The translations under genes and the position numbers were made by a program. From assembly GCA_964554265.1 (NCBI GenBank), contig CAZKOB010000137.1:1-9342 (forward strand): a stretch of 9,342 nucleotides of DNA, read 5' to 3'. The DNA is from RGIG8745 sp964554265. Lineage in GTDB: Bacteria; Bacteroidota; Bacteroidia; Bacteroidales; Bacteroidaceae. Of the stretch, positions 1 to 6,594 are shown piece after piece. The notes under the pieces are model-generated. The model saw only the letters and a list, made by a program, of their open reading frames with translations, was not told the DNA's origin and searched no databases. The stretch's first letter is position 1. Each line of letters opens with the position of its first letter.

Positions 1-35
1 GGGAACGGAAGACATGTCTTGCGTTTCTATTCATT

Positions 36-1361
36 ATGGTGGAACTTAAAGGAAGGGCCGTTAAGCTTGCCCTCACGCTTCTCGCGGGTTTGATAGCTGC
101 AGCTTCATTGTTGGTTTCTGGACGCCTTGCCGCTGATTTGAAGCGTGGGGAGGACAGGAACATGGGGGTATGGGCCGAAGCTGTCCGTTCCCTGAACATG
201 GCTGATGAGCAGACAGATCTGACACTTGTACTTAAAGTTATCAATGGGAATAATACAATTCCTGTAATTGTACTTGGAACAGATGGTGAAGTACAGACCT
301 ATAGAAATCTTGGTGGTGAAATAGGTGAAGATGAAGCTTCTTTGGAAAAGGTTAAGGTGATGGCTGGGAATATGCGGAATAAGGGGCATTCCATAATTAT
401 ATATATGGAACCTCCAGAAGATGTATCTATGGAAATCACGTCGGTGGATTCTGTGGCGAATGCTTGTTATGGAGTGGATGTAGAGCCTGATTCAGACATG
501 GAATATTCCGTATATGAAGAAACCACAGAGGATATTTTTGTTGCTGAGCAGAAACAGCAAAATGGTGATTATATTGAAATATGTTATGATGAGTCTTTAA
601 TGCTTAAGAGGCTTTCATATTACCCATATATTCAACTTTTGGTTGTTGTTGTGTTTGTCTTAATTGTGATTTTTGCTTTATTTGTATCGATGCGTGCAGA
701 ACAGAATAAAGTTTGGGTAGGACTTTCAAAAGAAACAGCTCATCAATTGGGAACTCCTATATCTTCTTTGATGGCTTGGTCTGAAGTTTTGAAGGAAACT
801 TATCCTGATGATATTTTTGTACCGGAGATGGAAAAAGATGTTAAACGTTTGGAACGTATAGCGGAGAGATTTTCAAAAATTGGTTCTATACCGGAACTGA
901 AACCAGAGGATTTGTCTGAATTGCTGGGTAAGGTAATAGAATATATGGATCATAGAACATCTAGTAAAGTTAGGATAACAGGACATTTCCCATCTGATGT
1001 AGTGGTTGTTTCTTTAGTGGCCCCTCTTTTTGAATGGGTCATAGAGAACTTATGTAAAAATGCTGTTGATGCAATGGATGGTTCAGGATCCATAGATATT
1101 TATTTGGCGGAAAATGAAAGACATGTTTTTATAGATGTTAAAGACACAGGTAAAGGCATATCCAAGTCTCATTTTAAGTCTGTCTTCAGGCCCGGATTTA
1201 CGACAAAAAAACGAGGATGGGGATTAGGACTTTCTTTGGCAAAGAGAGTGGTAGAGGAATACCATAAGGGGAAAATATATGTGAAAGCCTCTGATATTGG
1301 TATAGGAACAATTTTTAGGATCGAACTGCCTAAAAATATTCATGTAATAACAAAAAAGTAA
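36..1361 (+). CDS. Membrane sensor histidine kinase (HAMP-less, Bacteroidales type)
   Basis: This is a two-component sensor kinase: it autophosphorylates a histidine in response to an envelope signal and would pass the phosphate to a response regulator, which is not in this window. It has a first membrane helix at about residues 8-27, an extracytoplasmic segment at about 28-197, and a second helix at about 199-218. The H-box KETAHQLGTPISS follows directly, with phospho-acceptor His236, so there is no HAMP linker. The ATPase domain shows the N box (ENLCKNAVDAM, Asn338 and Asn342), the G1 box (DVKDTGKGI, 368-375) and the G2 box (GWGLGLS, 394-400). All the key residues are present. The frame stays open to the left edge of the window, so the start could lie further upstream, but ATG 36 puts a normal short N-terminus before the first helix. 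The signal sensed cannot be read from the sequence. The next gene begins 76 bp later behind its own promoter. Confidence 0.93.
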   Translation: MVELKGRAVKLALTLLAGLIAAASLLVSGRLAADLKRGEDRNMGVWAEAVRSLNMADEQTDLTLVLKVINGNNTIPVIVLGTDGEVQTYRNLGGEIGEDEASLEKVKVMAGNMRNKGHSIIIYMEPPEDVSMEITSVDSVANACYGVDVEPDSDMEYSVYEETTEDIFVAEQKQQNGDYIEICYDESLMLKRLSYYPYIQLLVVVVFVLIVIFALFVSMRAEQNKVWVGLSKETAHQLGTPISSLMAWSEVLKETYPDDIFVPEMEKDVKRLERIAERFSKIGSIPELKPEDLSELLGKVIEYMDHRTSSKVRITGHFPSDVVVVSLVAPLFEWVIENLCKNAVDAMDGSGSIDIYLAENERHVFIDVKDTGKGISKSHFKSVFRPGFTTKKRGWGLGLSLAKRVVEEYHKGKIYVKASDIGIGTIFRIELPKNIHVITKK

Positions 1362-1421
1362 TTTTTTTATTGTAATATTAAAAAGACCACTTCAAATAAT
1401 GCTTCAGTCTCAATTAATTTG

Positions 1422-1429
1422 TATCTTTG
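1422..1429 (+). promoter_or_regulatory. Bacteroidetes -7 promoter element (TATCTTTG) for yceD
   Basis: TATCTTTG matches the Bacteroidetes primary sigma factor element TAnnTTTG exactly. It ends only 8 bp before the ATG at 1438. I see no good TTTG -33 partner at the usual distance; the region near 1400 reads gcttcag. If the element is used, transcription starts just before the start codon, giving a leader of only a few bases. Confidence 0.6.
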
Positions 1430-1437
1430 TACCTTGA

Positions 1438-1908
1438 ATGGACAAGACAGAAGATTATATAATAAATTTGAAGGATTTGCAGGTCGCAGGTTCTACTTAT
1501 GAGTATGTGATTGGCGATCCTTTTTTTGAACATATGGATGGGGTAATTTCTCATGGCAGTGTTCATAGTGTTGTTGCATGTGAGTATTCCGGAGGTTTGT
1601 TCAAACTGTCTATTCGTTCTAAAGGTATAGTTGTTGTCCCATGTGACCGTTGTTTGGCGGATATGGATTTGCATGTTGATACAGTGGATACACTTGTTGC
1701 AAAATTAGGACAGGAATATTCTGATGATGGCGACTGTGTTACTGTAGCGTTGAATGATGGTGGATTTGATTTGTCGCCATTTATTTATAACTTCATACTT
1801 CTTAGCCTGCCTGTTAGGTGTGTGCATGAAGAAGAAGACATGTGTGATCAGAATATGATCATTCAATTAAGGAAGTATCAGATTGGTATAGAAAAATATG
1901 AGGACTAA
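1438..1908 (+). CDS. yceD: YceD/DUF177 family protein (23S rRNA accumulation type)
   Basis: The 156-residue protein belongs to the DUF177/YceD family, which is linked to 23S rRNA accumulation and is almost always encoded next to rpmF, as here. The family signature is visible: a conserved CxRC motif (C69-D-R-C72-L) in the middle and the C-terminal pattern LSLPVRCVHEE..CD at 122-137. The extra cysteines (C69, C72, C128, C136) could bind a metal, but that is inference. The start at 1438 is supported because the N-terminal residues resemble Bacteroidales homologues from the first residue on. The -7 element at 1422-1429 leaves almost no untranslated leader. The gene is followed by a 93-bp AT-rich gap before rpmF. 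The symbol is taken from the E. coli homologue; most Bacteroidales annotations simply say DUF177. Confidence 0.9.
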   Translation: MDKTEDYIINLKDLQVAGSTYEYVIGDPFFEHMDGVISHGSVHSVVACEYSGGLFKLSIRSKGIVVVPCDRCLADMDLHVDTVDTLVAKLGQEYSDDGDCVTVALNDGGFDLSPFIYNFILLSLPVRCVHEEEDMCDQNMIIQLRKYQIGIEKYED

Positions 1909-2001
1909 CTGATGATATAATGTAATCAGAATGCTGATGTGAATATAAGTGTTTTTGTAAAGTAGAAAAATAAAATTGTAATAATTAAAAAAGTAGTAAA
2001 A

Positions 2002-2187
2002 ATGGCACATCCAAAAAGAAGACAGTCAAAGACTAGGACTCGCAAGAGAAGAACTCATGACGGTGCAGTAGCTCCAACATTGGCTGTATGTCCGAATTGT
2101 GGAGAATTCTATGTTTATCACACTGTATGTTCTGCTTGCGGATATTACAGAGGTAAGGTGGCAATAGAAAAAGAGGCTGCAATCTAA
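2002..2187 (+). CDS. rpmF: 50S ribosomal protein L32
   Basis: This is the 61-residue large-subunit ribosomal protein L32. The N-terminus is the usual basic MAHPKRRQSKTRTRKRR segment that contacts rRNA. It is followed by a four-cysteine zinc ribbon: C30-P-N-C33 and C43-S-A-C46. It is therefore the zinc-binding (C+) form, which can become non-functional when zinc is scarce; no zinc-free paralogue is in this window. Length is normal for the family. The ATG sits behind an A-rich stretch (aaaaagtagtaaaa) and not a Shine-Dalgarno sequence, as is normal in this phylum. TAAAATTG at 1971-1978 is one mismatch from TAnnTTTG but has no properly spaced -33 box, so I do not call a separate promoter. It is probably cotranscribed with yceD. 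Confidence 0.98.
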   Translation: MAHPKRRQSKTRTRKRRTHDGAVAPTLAVCPNCGEFYVYHTVCSACGYYRGKVAIEKEAAI

Positions 2188-2199
2188 TAAAACAATAGT

Positions 2200-2228
2200 C
2201 GGGGGATACTGTAGATAGGTATCCTCTG
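2200..2228 (+). promoter_or_regulatory. Hairpin between rpmF and fabH (possible attenuator)
   Basis: GGATAC (2204-2209) pairs with GTATCC (2219-2224) around a 9-base loop. The stem can be lengthened outward to 2200/2228 with alternating G-T and G-C pairs. A T-rich stretch (taatttttatttt) follows after a few bases and the fabH ATG is at 2250. It could weaken read-through from rpmF into fabH or act as a processing or stability hairpin. It is not a textbook terminator, because the T run is interrupted and not directly next to the stem. Confidence 0.4.
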
Positions 2229-2249
2229 GCTAATTTTTATTTTAAATCT

Positions 2250-3263
2250 ATGGAAAAGATAAATGCTGTAATTACTGGTGTTGGTGGTTTTGTACCAAGT
2301 TATATTCTTGACAATGATGAGATGTCAAGGATTGTTGATACTTCTGATGAGTGGATCATGGAACGTATAGGTGTGAAGACTCGCCATATACTTAAACCTG
2401 AAGAAGGTGTAGGTACATCTTATATGATGACAAAAGCAGTTAAACAGCTTCTCGATAAAACTCAGGTTGATCCTGATACCGTTGAGGCATTAGTTGTGGC
2501 AACAACAACTCCTGACTATCATTTTCCGTCAACAGCTTCGCTTGTCATTGGAAATCTTGATTTGAAAAACAGTTTTGGCTTTGACATGGAGGCTGCTTGT
2601 GCAGGCTTTTTATATGCAATGGAGGTGGGTGCAGGGATGATAACATCTGGTCGTTACAAACGTATTATTGTTTGTGGTGGTGATTGTATGTCTTCAATGA
2701 CGAATTATGAGGATCGAACTACTTGTCCTATTTTTGGAGATGGTGCAGCTTGTGTCATGATGGAGGCTACGACAGAAGACTATGGATTGATAGATAGTTT
2801 TCTTCGTACAGACGGTAAAGGGTATGAACATCTGCACATGGCTGCAGGAGGTTCTGCTTGTATGCCATCTCATGAGACTGTGGACAAACGTATGCATTTT
2901 GTCTATCAGGAGGGACGTACAGTGTTCAAACATGCTGTTACAAAAATGTCAGATGCTGTAGAAACTATTGCAAAACGTAATAATCTGACAAAGGAAGATA
3001 TTGCGTGGATTGTTCCTCATCAGGCTAATGTGAGAATTGAAACGGCTGTTGCTCGTAGAATTGGTGTAGATGAAAGCCATGTTATGATAAATATTGAACA
3101 CATGGCAAATACATCTGGTGGTACTTTGCCGCTTTGTCTTTGGGAGTATGAACCGAAGTTGAAGAAGGGAGATAATCTTATTTTTACAGCTTTTGGTGCA
3201 GGATTCTCATGGGGAGCCTCATATATGAAGTGGGGTTATGATGGTGATAAGTTCTTTAAATAA
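2250..3263 (+). CDS. fabH: Beta-ketoacyl-ACP synthase III (FabH)
   Basis: FabH starts type II fatty-acid synthesis by condensing an acyl-CoA primer (acetyl- or branched-chain acyl-CoA) with malonyl-ACP. The 337-residue protein carries the complete triad: Cys117 in DMEAACAGF, His257 in IVPHQANVRI, and Asn287 in MANTSGGT. The C-terminal GAGFSWG (316-322) is the usual FabH end motif. Length is slightly above the typical 310-335. It follows rpmF by 62 bp; in many bacteria plsX lies between the two, but it is missing here, which is common in Bacteroidetes. Primer specificity (straight or branched) cannot be judged by eye. A terminator-type hairpin lies about 40 bp after the stop codon. Confidence 0.97.
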   Translation: MEKINAVITGVGGFVPSYILDNDEMSRIVDTSDEWIMERIGVKTRHILKPEEGVGTSYMMTKAVKQLLDKTQVDPDTVEALVVATTTPDYHFPSTASLVIGNLDLKNSFGFDMEAACAGFLYAMEVGAGMITSGRYKRIIVCGGDCMSSMTNYEDRTTCPIFGDGAACVMMEATTEDYGLIDSFLRTDGKGYEHLHMAAGGSACMPSHETVDKRMHFVYQEGRTVFKHAVTKMSDAVETIAKRNNLTKEDIAWIVPHQANVRIETAVARRIGVDESHVMINIEHMANTSGGTLPLCLWEYEPKLKKGDNLIFTAFGAGFSWGASYMKWGYDGDKFFK

Positions 3264-3304
3264 ATAGGAGACTTAACTATTAAAAAGATTATAAATAATG
3301 AGGG

Positions 3305-3335
3305 AAAACGCATCGCCAGTAACGGTGCGTTTTTT
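3305..3335 (+). terminator. Intrinsic terminator or attenuator between fabH and era
   Basis: AAAACGCATCG (3305-3315) pairs with CGGTGCGTTTT (3323-3333) over 11 bp with a single T-G wobble and a 7-base loop (ccagtaa). Six T's (3330-3335) run from the stem's 3' side. This is a textbook Rho-independent terminator for the yceD-rpmF-fabH transcript. The era start codon is only about 25 bp beyond the T run, with no recognisable TAnnTTTG promoter between them, so read-through or attenuation is likely to feed era. Confidence 0.8.
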
Positions 3336-3360
3336 GATATAAAGATTGCTTATGTCATTT

Positions 3361-4242
3361 ATGCACAAGTCCGGATTTGTAAATATTGTGGGTAATCCTA
3401 ATGTAGGTAAATCTACTCTTATGAACCTTTTTGTTGGGGAGCGTATTTCGATTGCCACATTCAAGGCTCAAACGACTCGTCATCGTATCATGGGCATTAT
3501 AAATGATGATGAGGTGCAGATTGTTTTTTCTGATACCCCTGGTGTGTTGAAGCCCAATTACAAACTTCAGAAGTCTATGCTGGCTTTTTCTGAAGGTGCT
3601 CTTAATGATGCAGATGTGCTTCTCTATGTTACAGATCCTATAGAGAAAGTGGATAAGAATAACAGTTTCTTGCAGAAGGTTGCAGGTATAACAGTGCCGG
3701 TTCTTGTGCTGATCAACAAAATAGATCTTACAGATGAAAAGCGACTTGTAGAATTGGTTGAGGAATGGCATGGGATATTGCCGAAGGCAGAAATCATTCC
3801 TGTTTCAGCATTGGCAAAATTTAATGTGGAACCAATATTGAAACGCATTAAAGATTTATTGCCGGAGTGTCCACCGTATTTTGACAAAGGACAGCTCACA
3901 GATAAGCCGGCACGCTTTTTTGTCAGTGAGATAATACGCGAGAAAATACTTCTTTATTACGACAAGGAAATTCCTTATTCTGTAGAGGTAGGAATTGAAA
4001 GTTTTAAAGAAGACAATCGCCATATACACATAAATGCAGTTATTTATGTTGAACGTGATACTCAGAAGGGTATAATAATTGGGCATGGAGGTCGTGCGCT
4101 AAAAAAAGTAGCCACAGAAGCTCGAAAGGCATTGGAAAGGTTTTTTGGAAAATCCATATATCTTGAGACTTTTGTAAAAGTAGATAAGGACTGGAGAAAT
4201 TCTGATAAAGAATTGAATTTGTTCGGATACACCCCCGAATAA
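3361..4242 (+). CDS. era: GTPase Era
   Basis: Era is an essential GTPase that binds the 3' end of 16S rRNA during assembly of the small ribosomal subunit. The GTPase domain shows G1 GNPNVGKS (11-18), G2 within KAQTTR (35-40), G3 DTPG (58-61), G4 NKID (119-122) and G5 SAL (149-151). The C-terminal KH RNA-binding domain has the GIIIGHGG loop (237-244) followed by the helix ALKKVATEARKALERFFG. I chose ATG 3361 (293 aa, MHKSGFVNIVG) because Bacteroidales Era proteins start at this point. ATG 3352 (296 aa) and an in-frame TTG at 3346 are alternatives. der follows after 22 bp, so the two ribosome-assembly GTPases are paired. Confidence 0.97.
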   Translation: MHKSGFVNIVGNPNVGKSTLMNLFVGERISIATFKAQTTRHRIMGIINDDEVQIVFSDTPGVLKPNYKLQKSMLAFSEGALNDADVLLYVTDPIEKVDKNNSFLQKVAGITVPVLVLINKIDLTDEKRLVELVEEWHGILPKAEIIPVSALAKFNVEPILKRIKDLLPECPPYFDKGQLTDKPARFFVSEIIREKILLYYDKEIPYSVEVGIESFKEDNRHIHINAVIYVERDTQKGIIIGHGGRALKKVATEARKALERFFGKSIYLETFVKVDKDWRNSDKELNLFGYTPE

Positions 4243-4250
4243 TATATTTG
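4218..4250 (+). promoter_or_regulatory. Bacteroidetes-type promoter for der
   Basis: A -33 element TTTG (4218-4221) and a -7 element TATATTTG (4243-4250) are separated by 21 bp, which fits the Bacteroidetes housekeeping consensus. The -33 element lies inside the end of era and the -7 element begins on the base after the era stop codon. The expected transcript start near 4256 gives a leader of roughly 10 bases before ATG 4265. This would let der and the lipoprotein gene be expressed independently of era. Confidence 0.65.
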
Positions 4251-4264
4251 TTTTAAAAGAAATT

Positions 4265-5578
4265 ATGGGAAATTTAGTTGCAATTGTAGGGCGTCCGAAT
4301 GTAGGGAAGTCCACACTTTTCAATAGGCTGACAAAAACTCGTCATGCCATTGTCAGTGAAGAGGCCGGTACGACTCGTGACCGTCAGTATGGAAAATGTG
4401 AATGGGAAAATAAGGAGTTTTCTGTTGTTGATACTGGCGGATGGGTTGTAAATTCTGATGATATATTTGAAGAGGAGATCCGTAAGCAAGTTCTTATAGC
4501 AATAGAGGAATGTGATGTTATTCTTTTTCTTGTAGATATAAAGACGGGTGTCACAGATTTGGATATGGCTGTAGCGAATATACTCCGTCGTTCTTCTGTT
4601 CCTACTATTTTGTGTTGTAACAAGACTGATTCAAATGAACTTCGTTATGATAGTGCCGAATTTTATAGTCTTGGTCTTGGTGAACCGATGTGTGTATCTG
4701 CTATTAGTGGTAGTGGAACCGGTGATTTGTTGGATGCAATTGTGGCAAGTTTTACAAAGGTTATGTCTGAGGTTATAGAGGAAGATATTCCTCGCATAGC
4801 GGTTGTTGGTCGTCCGAATGCCGGTAAATCTTCTATTATCAATGCTTTCCTTGATGATTCTCGCAATGTGGTTACAGATATTGCCGGTACGACTCGTGAT
4901 TCTATATATACGAAGTATGATAAGTTCGGATTTAATTTTTACCTTGTTGATACTGCTGGGATAAGAAAGAAGAATAAAGTCAATGAGGACCTTGAGTATT
5001 ATTCTGTGATGCGTTCTATCCGTGCCATTGAAAATGCTGATGTGTGTGTGCTTATGGTTGATGCCACTCGTGGAATTGAAGGTCAGGATGCTAATATTTT
5101 TCAGATTATACAGAAAAACCAGAAAGGACTTGTTGTAGTTGTAAACAAATGGGATCTTGCTGAGGATAAGAGTAATGCAGCCATTAAGCATTTTGAGACT
5201 GCTATTCGTGACCGTTTTGCTCCATTTACAGATTTCTCGGTTATTTTTGCTTCTGCTGTGACCAAACAGCGTATATTCAAGGTTCTTGAAGAATCGCAGA
5301 AAGTGTACGAATGCCGTTCCAATAAGATTTCAACAGCAAAGCTTAATGAGGTGATGCTTCCGATAATAGAAGCGACCCCTCCTCCTTCGATAAAAGGTAA
5401 ATATATAAAGATAAAGTATTGTATGCAGATTCCGGGAACACGAGTTCCTTCCTTTGTATTCTATGCCAATTTGCCTCAGTATGTAAAGGAGCCATATAAG
5501 AGGTTTTTGGAAAACAAAATTCGTGACCATTGGAATTTCCGTGGAACACCGATAAATGTGTATATTCGTCAGAAGTAG
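4265..5578 (+). CDS. der: Ribosome biogenesis GTPase Der (EngA), tandem GTPase
   Basis: Der acts in late assembly of the 50S subunit and is unusual in carrying two GTPase domains in tandem. Domain 1 has GRPNVGKS (9-16), DTGG (56-59) and NKTD (119-122). Domain 2 has GRPNAGKS (182-189), DTAG (229-232), NKWD (294-297) and an SA motif (330-331). A KH-like domain occupies about 355-437 and ends in FRGTPINVYIRQK, the usual terminus. The 437-residue length is normal for Bacteroidetes, and all nucleotide-binding motifs of both domains are intact. It has its own promoter overlapping the end of era. The next gene begins 42 bp downstream with no clear terminator, suggesting cotranscription. Confidence 0.98.
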   Translation: MGNLVAIVGRPNVGKSTLFNRLTKTRHAIVSEEAGTTRDRQYGKCEWENKEFSVVDTGGWVVNSDDIFEEEIRKQVLIAIEECDVILFLVDIKTGVTDLDMAVANILRRSSVPTILCCNKTDSNELRYDSAEFYSLGLGEPMCVSAISGSGTGDLLDAIVASFTKVMSEVIEEDIPRIAVVGRPNAGKSSIINAFLDDSRNVVTDIAGTTRDSIYTKYDKFGFNFYLVDTAGIRKKNKVNEDLEYYSVMRSIRAIENADVCVLMVDATRGIEGQDANIFQIIQKNQKGLVVVVNKWDLAEDKSNAAIKHFETAIRDRFAPFTDFSVIFASAVTKQRIFKVLEESQKVYECRSNKISTAKLNEVMLPIIEATPPPSIKGKYIKIKYCMQIPGTRVPSFVFYANLPQYVKEPYKRFLENKIRDHWNFRGTPINVYIRQK

Positions 5579-5620
5579 CCTTCTGTCGAATCGGAAGTAG
5601 GAGAAATTTCTGCGTTTTTT

Positions 5621-6028
5621 ATGAGGAATCCGTTTGCCTTTTATGTCGTTGTATCTTTAGTGCTCTTTCTGTCTTCTTGTAAGAAAGAAGTTGTCGATCC
5701 TGTCGACTCTGCTAAAATGGTTCTTGCAGAGGCGCTTGATTCACTTTATGCCCATAATTATGGAAAATATCTGTCTTTGATGGATTTAGGAGAGGAAATG
5801 AATGATGAGCAGTTGAAAGTGATGTTTGATGTGCTTTGTCAGCATCAGGAAAGACAGGAAGTATTGAAAGGAACGGTTTCATCATGTAGGATTGTCGATG
5901 CCAAATTGGAGGCTGACTCTGTCGCGATTGTATATTATGAAATTACATTCAGTGATGGCACGTCTGAGGGCAATACCCAAAAGATGATTTGTGTGGATGA
6001 TAAATGGAAGATACGTGTTCGTAATTGA
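5621..6028 (+). CDS. Small predicted lipoprotein, possibly NTF2/DUF4878-like
   Basis: This is a 135-residue protein with a lipoprotein signal peptide: a short hydrophobic helix (residues 5-17) and the lipobox LSSC with the lipidated Cys at position 20, followed by KKEVVD. The mature part has a helical first half (about 30-80, LAEALDSLYAHNYGKYLSLM) and a strand-rich second half ending in VDDKWKIRVRN. That layout resembles the small NTF2-like DUF4878 lipoproteins of Bacteroidales, in which a helical part is followed by a curved sheet ending in a W-K-I strand. The family assignment is inference; the lipoprotein call is directly visible. It would sit in the periplasm or outer membrane. It lies 42 bp after der with no promoter of its own visible, so it is probably the last gene of that transcript. 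Function unknown. Confidence 0.85.
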   Translation: MRNPFAFYVVVSLVLFLSSCKKEVVDPVDSAKMVLAEALDSLYAHNYGKYLSLMDLGEEMNDEQLKVMFDVLCQHQERQEVLKGTVSSCRIVDAKLEADSVAIVYYEITFSDGTSEGNTQKMICVDDKWKIRVRN

Positions 6029-6319
6029 TAAGCGTCCATCCGAAGTTGGACCTTTTATAAAGGCTATATTCTTAATAACGTGTGTAAGGGCTGTGAAACA
6101 ATGCTTCATGGTGAGTCATCCGAACAAAACGGAAAAGAGAAAAAATGCGTTCATTTTCCGTATCGGCCATTTTTCGAGTCGGGTAAGCAGTCCAAATCGG
6201 CAAATGGGCGACACACTATACTACAATCCTGTGAACGTATTTAATTGTGGCAGGGCATTAAATTAGTAAATCCTGCTTATCATAAATTATGGGCTTTTTT
6301 TGATCATCTGAAATGTTAA
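6029..6319. other. Intergenic stretch with small inverted repeats, no gene seen
   Basis: No convincing gene lies here; the open frame at 5991-6266 has random-looking composition and overlaps the lipoprotein gene in another frame. Small inverted repeats are visible: ACGGAAAA (6129-6136) with TTTTCCGT (6154-6161), CCATTT (6167-6172) with AAATGG (6202-6207), and GCAGG (6250-6254) with CCTGC (6272-6276). A run of seven T's ends the stretch near 6294-6301 but does not adjoin a strong stem. I see no classical terminator for the der transcript. Confidence 0.5.
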
Positions 6320-6320
6320 A

Positions 6321-6409
6321 ATTCAAGGCCTCGCAGAATCGCATAAAATCGGCTGAACCTTACCGAAGTTCCGTTTGTGCGATTCTAAGGCCGTTTTCAG
6401 GCCTTGAAT
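6321..6409. repeat. Large nested inverted repeat with an alternative fold
   Basis: The outer arms ATTCAAGGCCT (6321-6331) and AGGCCTTGAAT (6399-6409) are a perfect 11-bp match. Inside them AGAATCGCATAAA (6335-6347) pairs with TTTGTGCGATTCT (6374-6386) over 13 bp with one T-G wobble. The loop can form a further small GAAC/GTTC stem (6355-6358 / 6368-6371). A second AAGGCC copy (6387-6392) can pair locally with GGCCTT (6400-6405), which would break the outer stem. The element may be a structured RNA, a cruciform-forming site, or a miniature mobile repeat. The arms are visible in the sequence; the role is unknown. Confidence 0.75.
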
Positions 6410-6411
6410 CC

Positions 6412-6465
6412 AAATGTAAAAATAATACAATTCTCATCCCGAAAAAGATACATTTATTTACATTT
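6412..6465. repeat. 9-bp inverted repeat AAATGTAAA / TTTACATTT
   Basis: AAATGTAAA (6412-6420) and TTTACATTT (6457-6465) are a perfect inverted pair 36 bases apart, directly after the large nested hairpin. AT-rich arms make this less remarkable alone, but it continues the run of symmetric elements in this gap. Confidence 0.5.
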
Positions 6466-6506
6466 TCACGTACCTCTCCTGAAAGAAGAGTACCCAGAAG
6501 ACCAAT

Positions 6507-6594
6507 TTTCAAGGTGAACCAAATTTGTTTAAAAGGCACTTTAAAAAAAATTTCAAGGTGAAGGAAATTTATTTTCAGGGTGAATGAGTTTGAG
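6507..6594. repeat. Degenerate tandem repeat, period 22 bp
   Basis: The unit TTTCAAGGTGAA-nn-AAATTT occurs at 6507-6526 (nn = CC) and 6551-6570 (nn = GG). A third copy TTTCAGGGTGAA starts at 6573. Start-to-start distances are 44 and 22 bp. At the missing intermediate position (6529) a decayed unit keeps only the AAGG core in register (TTAAAAGGCACT). A further looser copy TTTCGGGCTGAA is at 6605-6616, out of register by 10 bp. The period is not a multiple of three and no coding frame is maintained, so this is a non-coding array. Purpose unknown. Confidence 0.7.

Noticed and set aside
1909..1938. CTGAT/ATCAG inverted repeat between yceD and rpmF as a terminator or leader structure
   Set aside because: The stem is only 5 bp, AT-rich and lacks a T run; it is too weak to call.
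4631..5191. 186-codon - strand open frame inside der
   Set aside because: The + strand gene is unmistakably der with all GTPase motifs; this frame is a shadow with no recognisable motif.
6029..6066. CCTTT-tat-AAAGG (6051-6063) as terminator of the der-lipoprotein transcript
   Set aside because: The stem is short, AT-rich and not followed by a T run.
5991..6266. 91-codon + strand open frame after the lipoprotein gene
   Set aside because: It overlaps the end of the lipoprotein gene in another frame, and its composition looks random.
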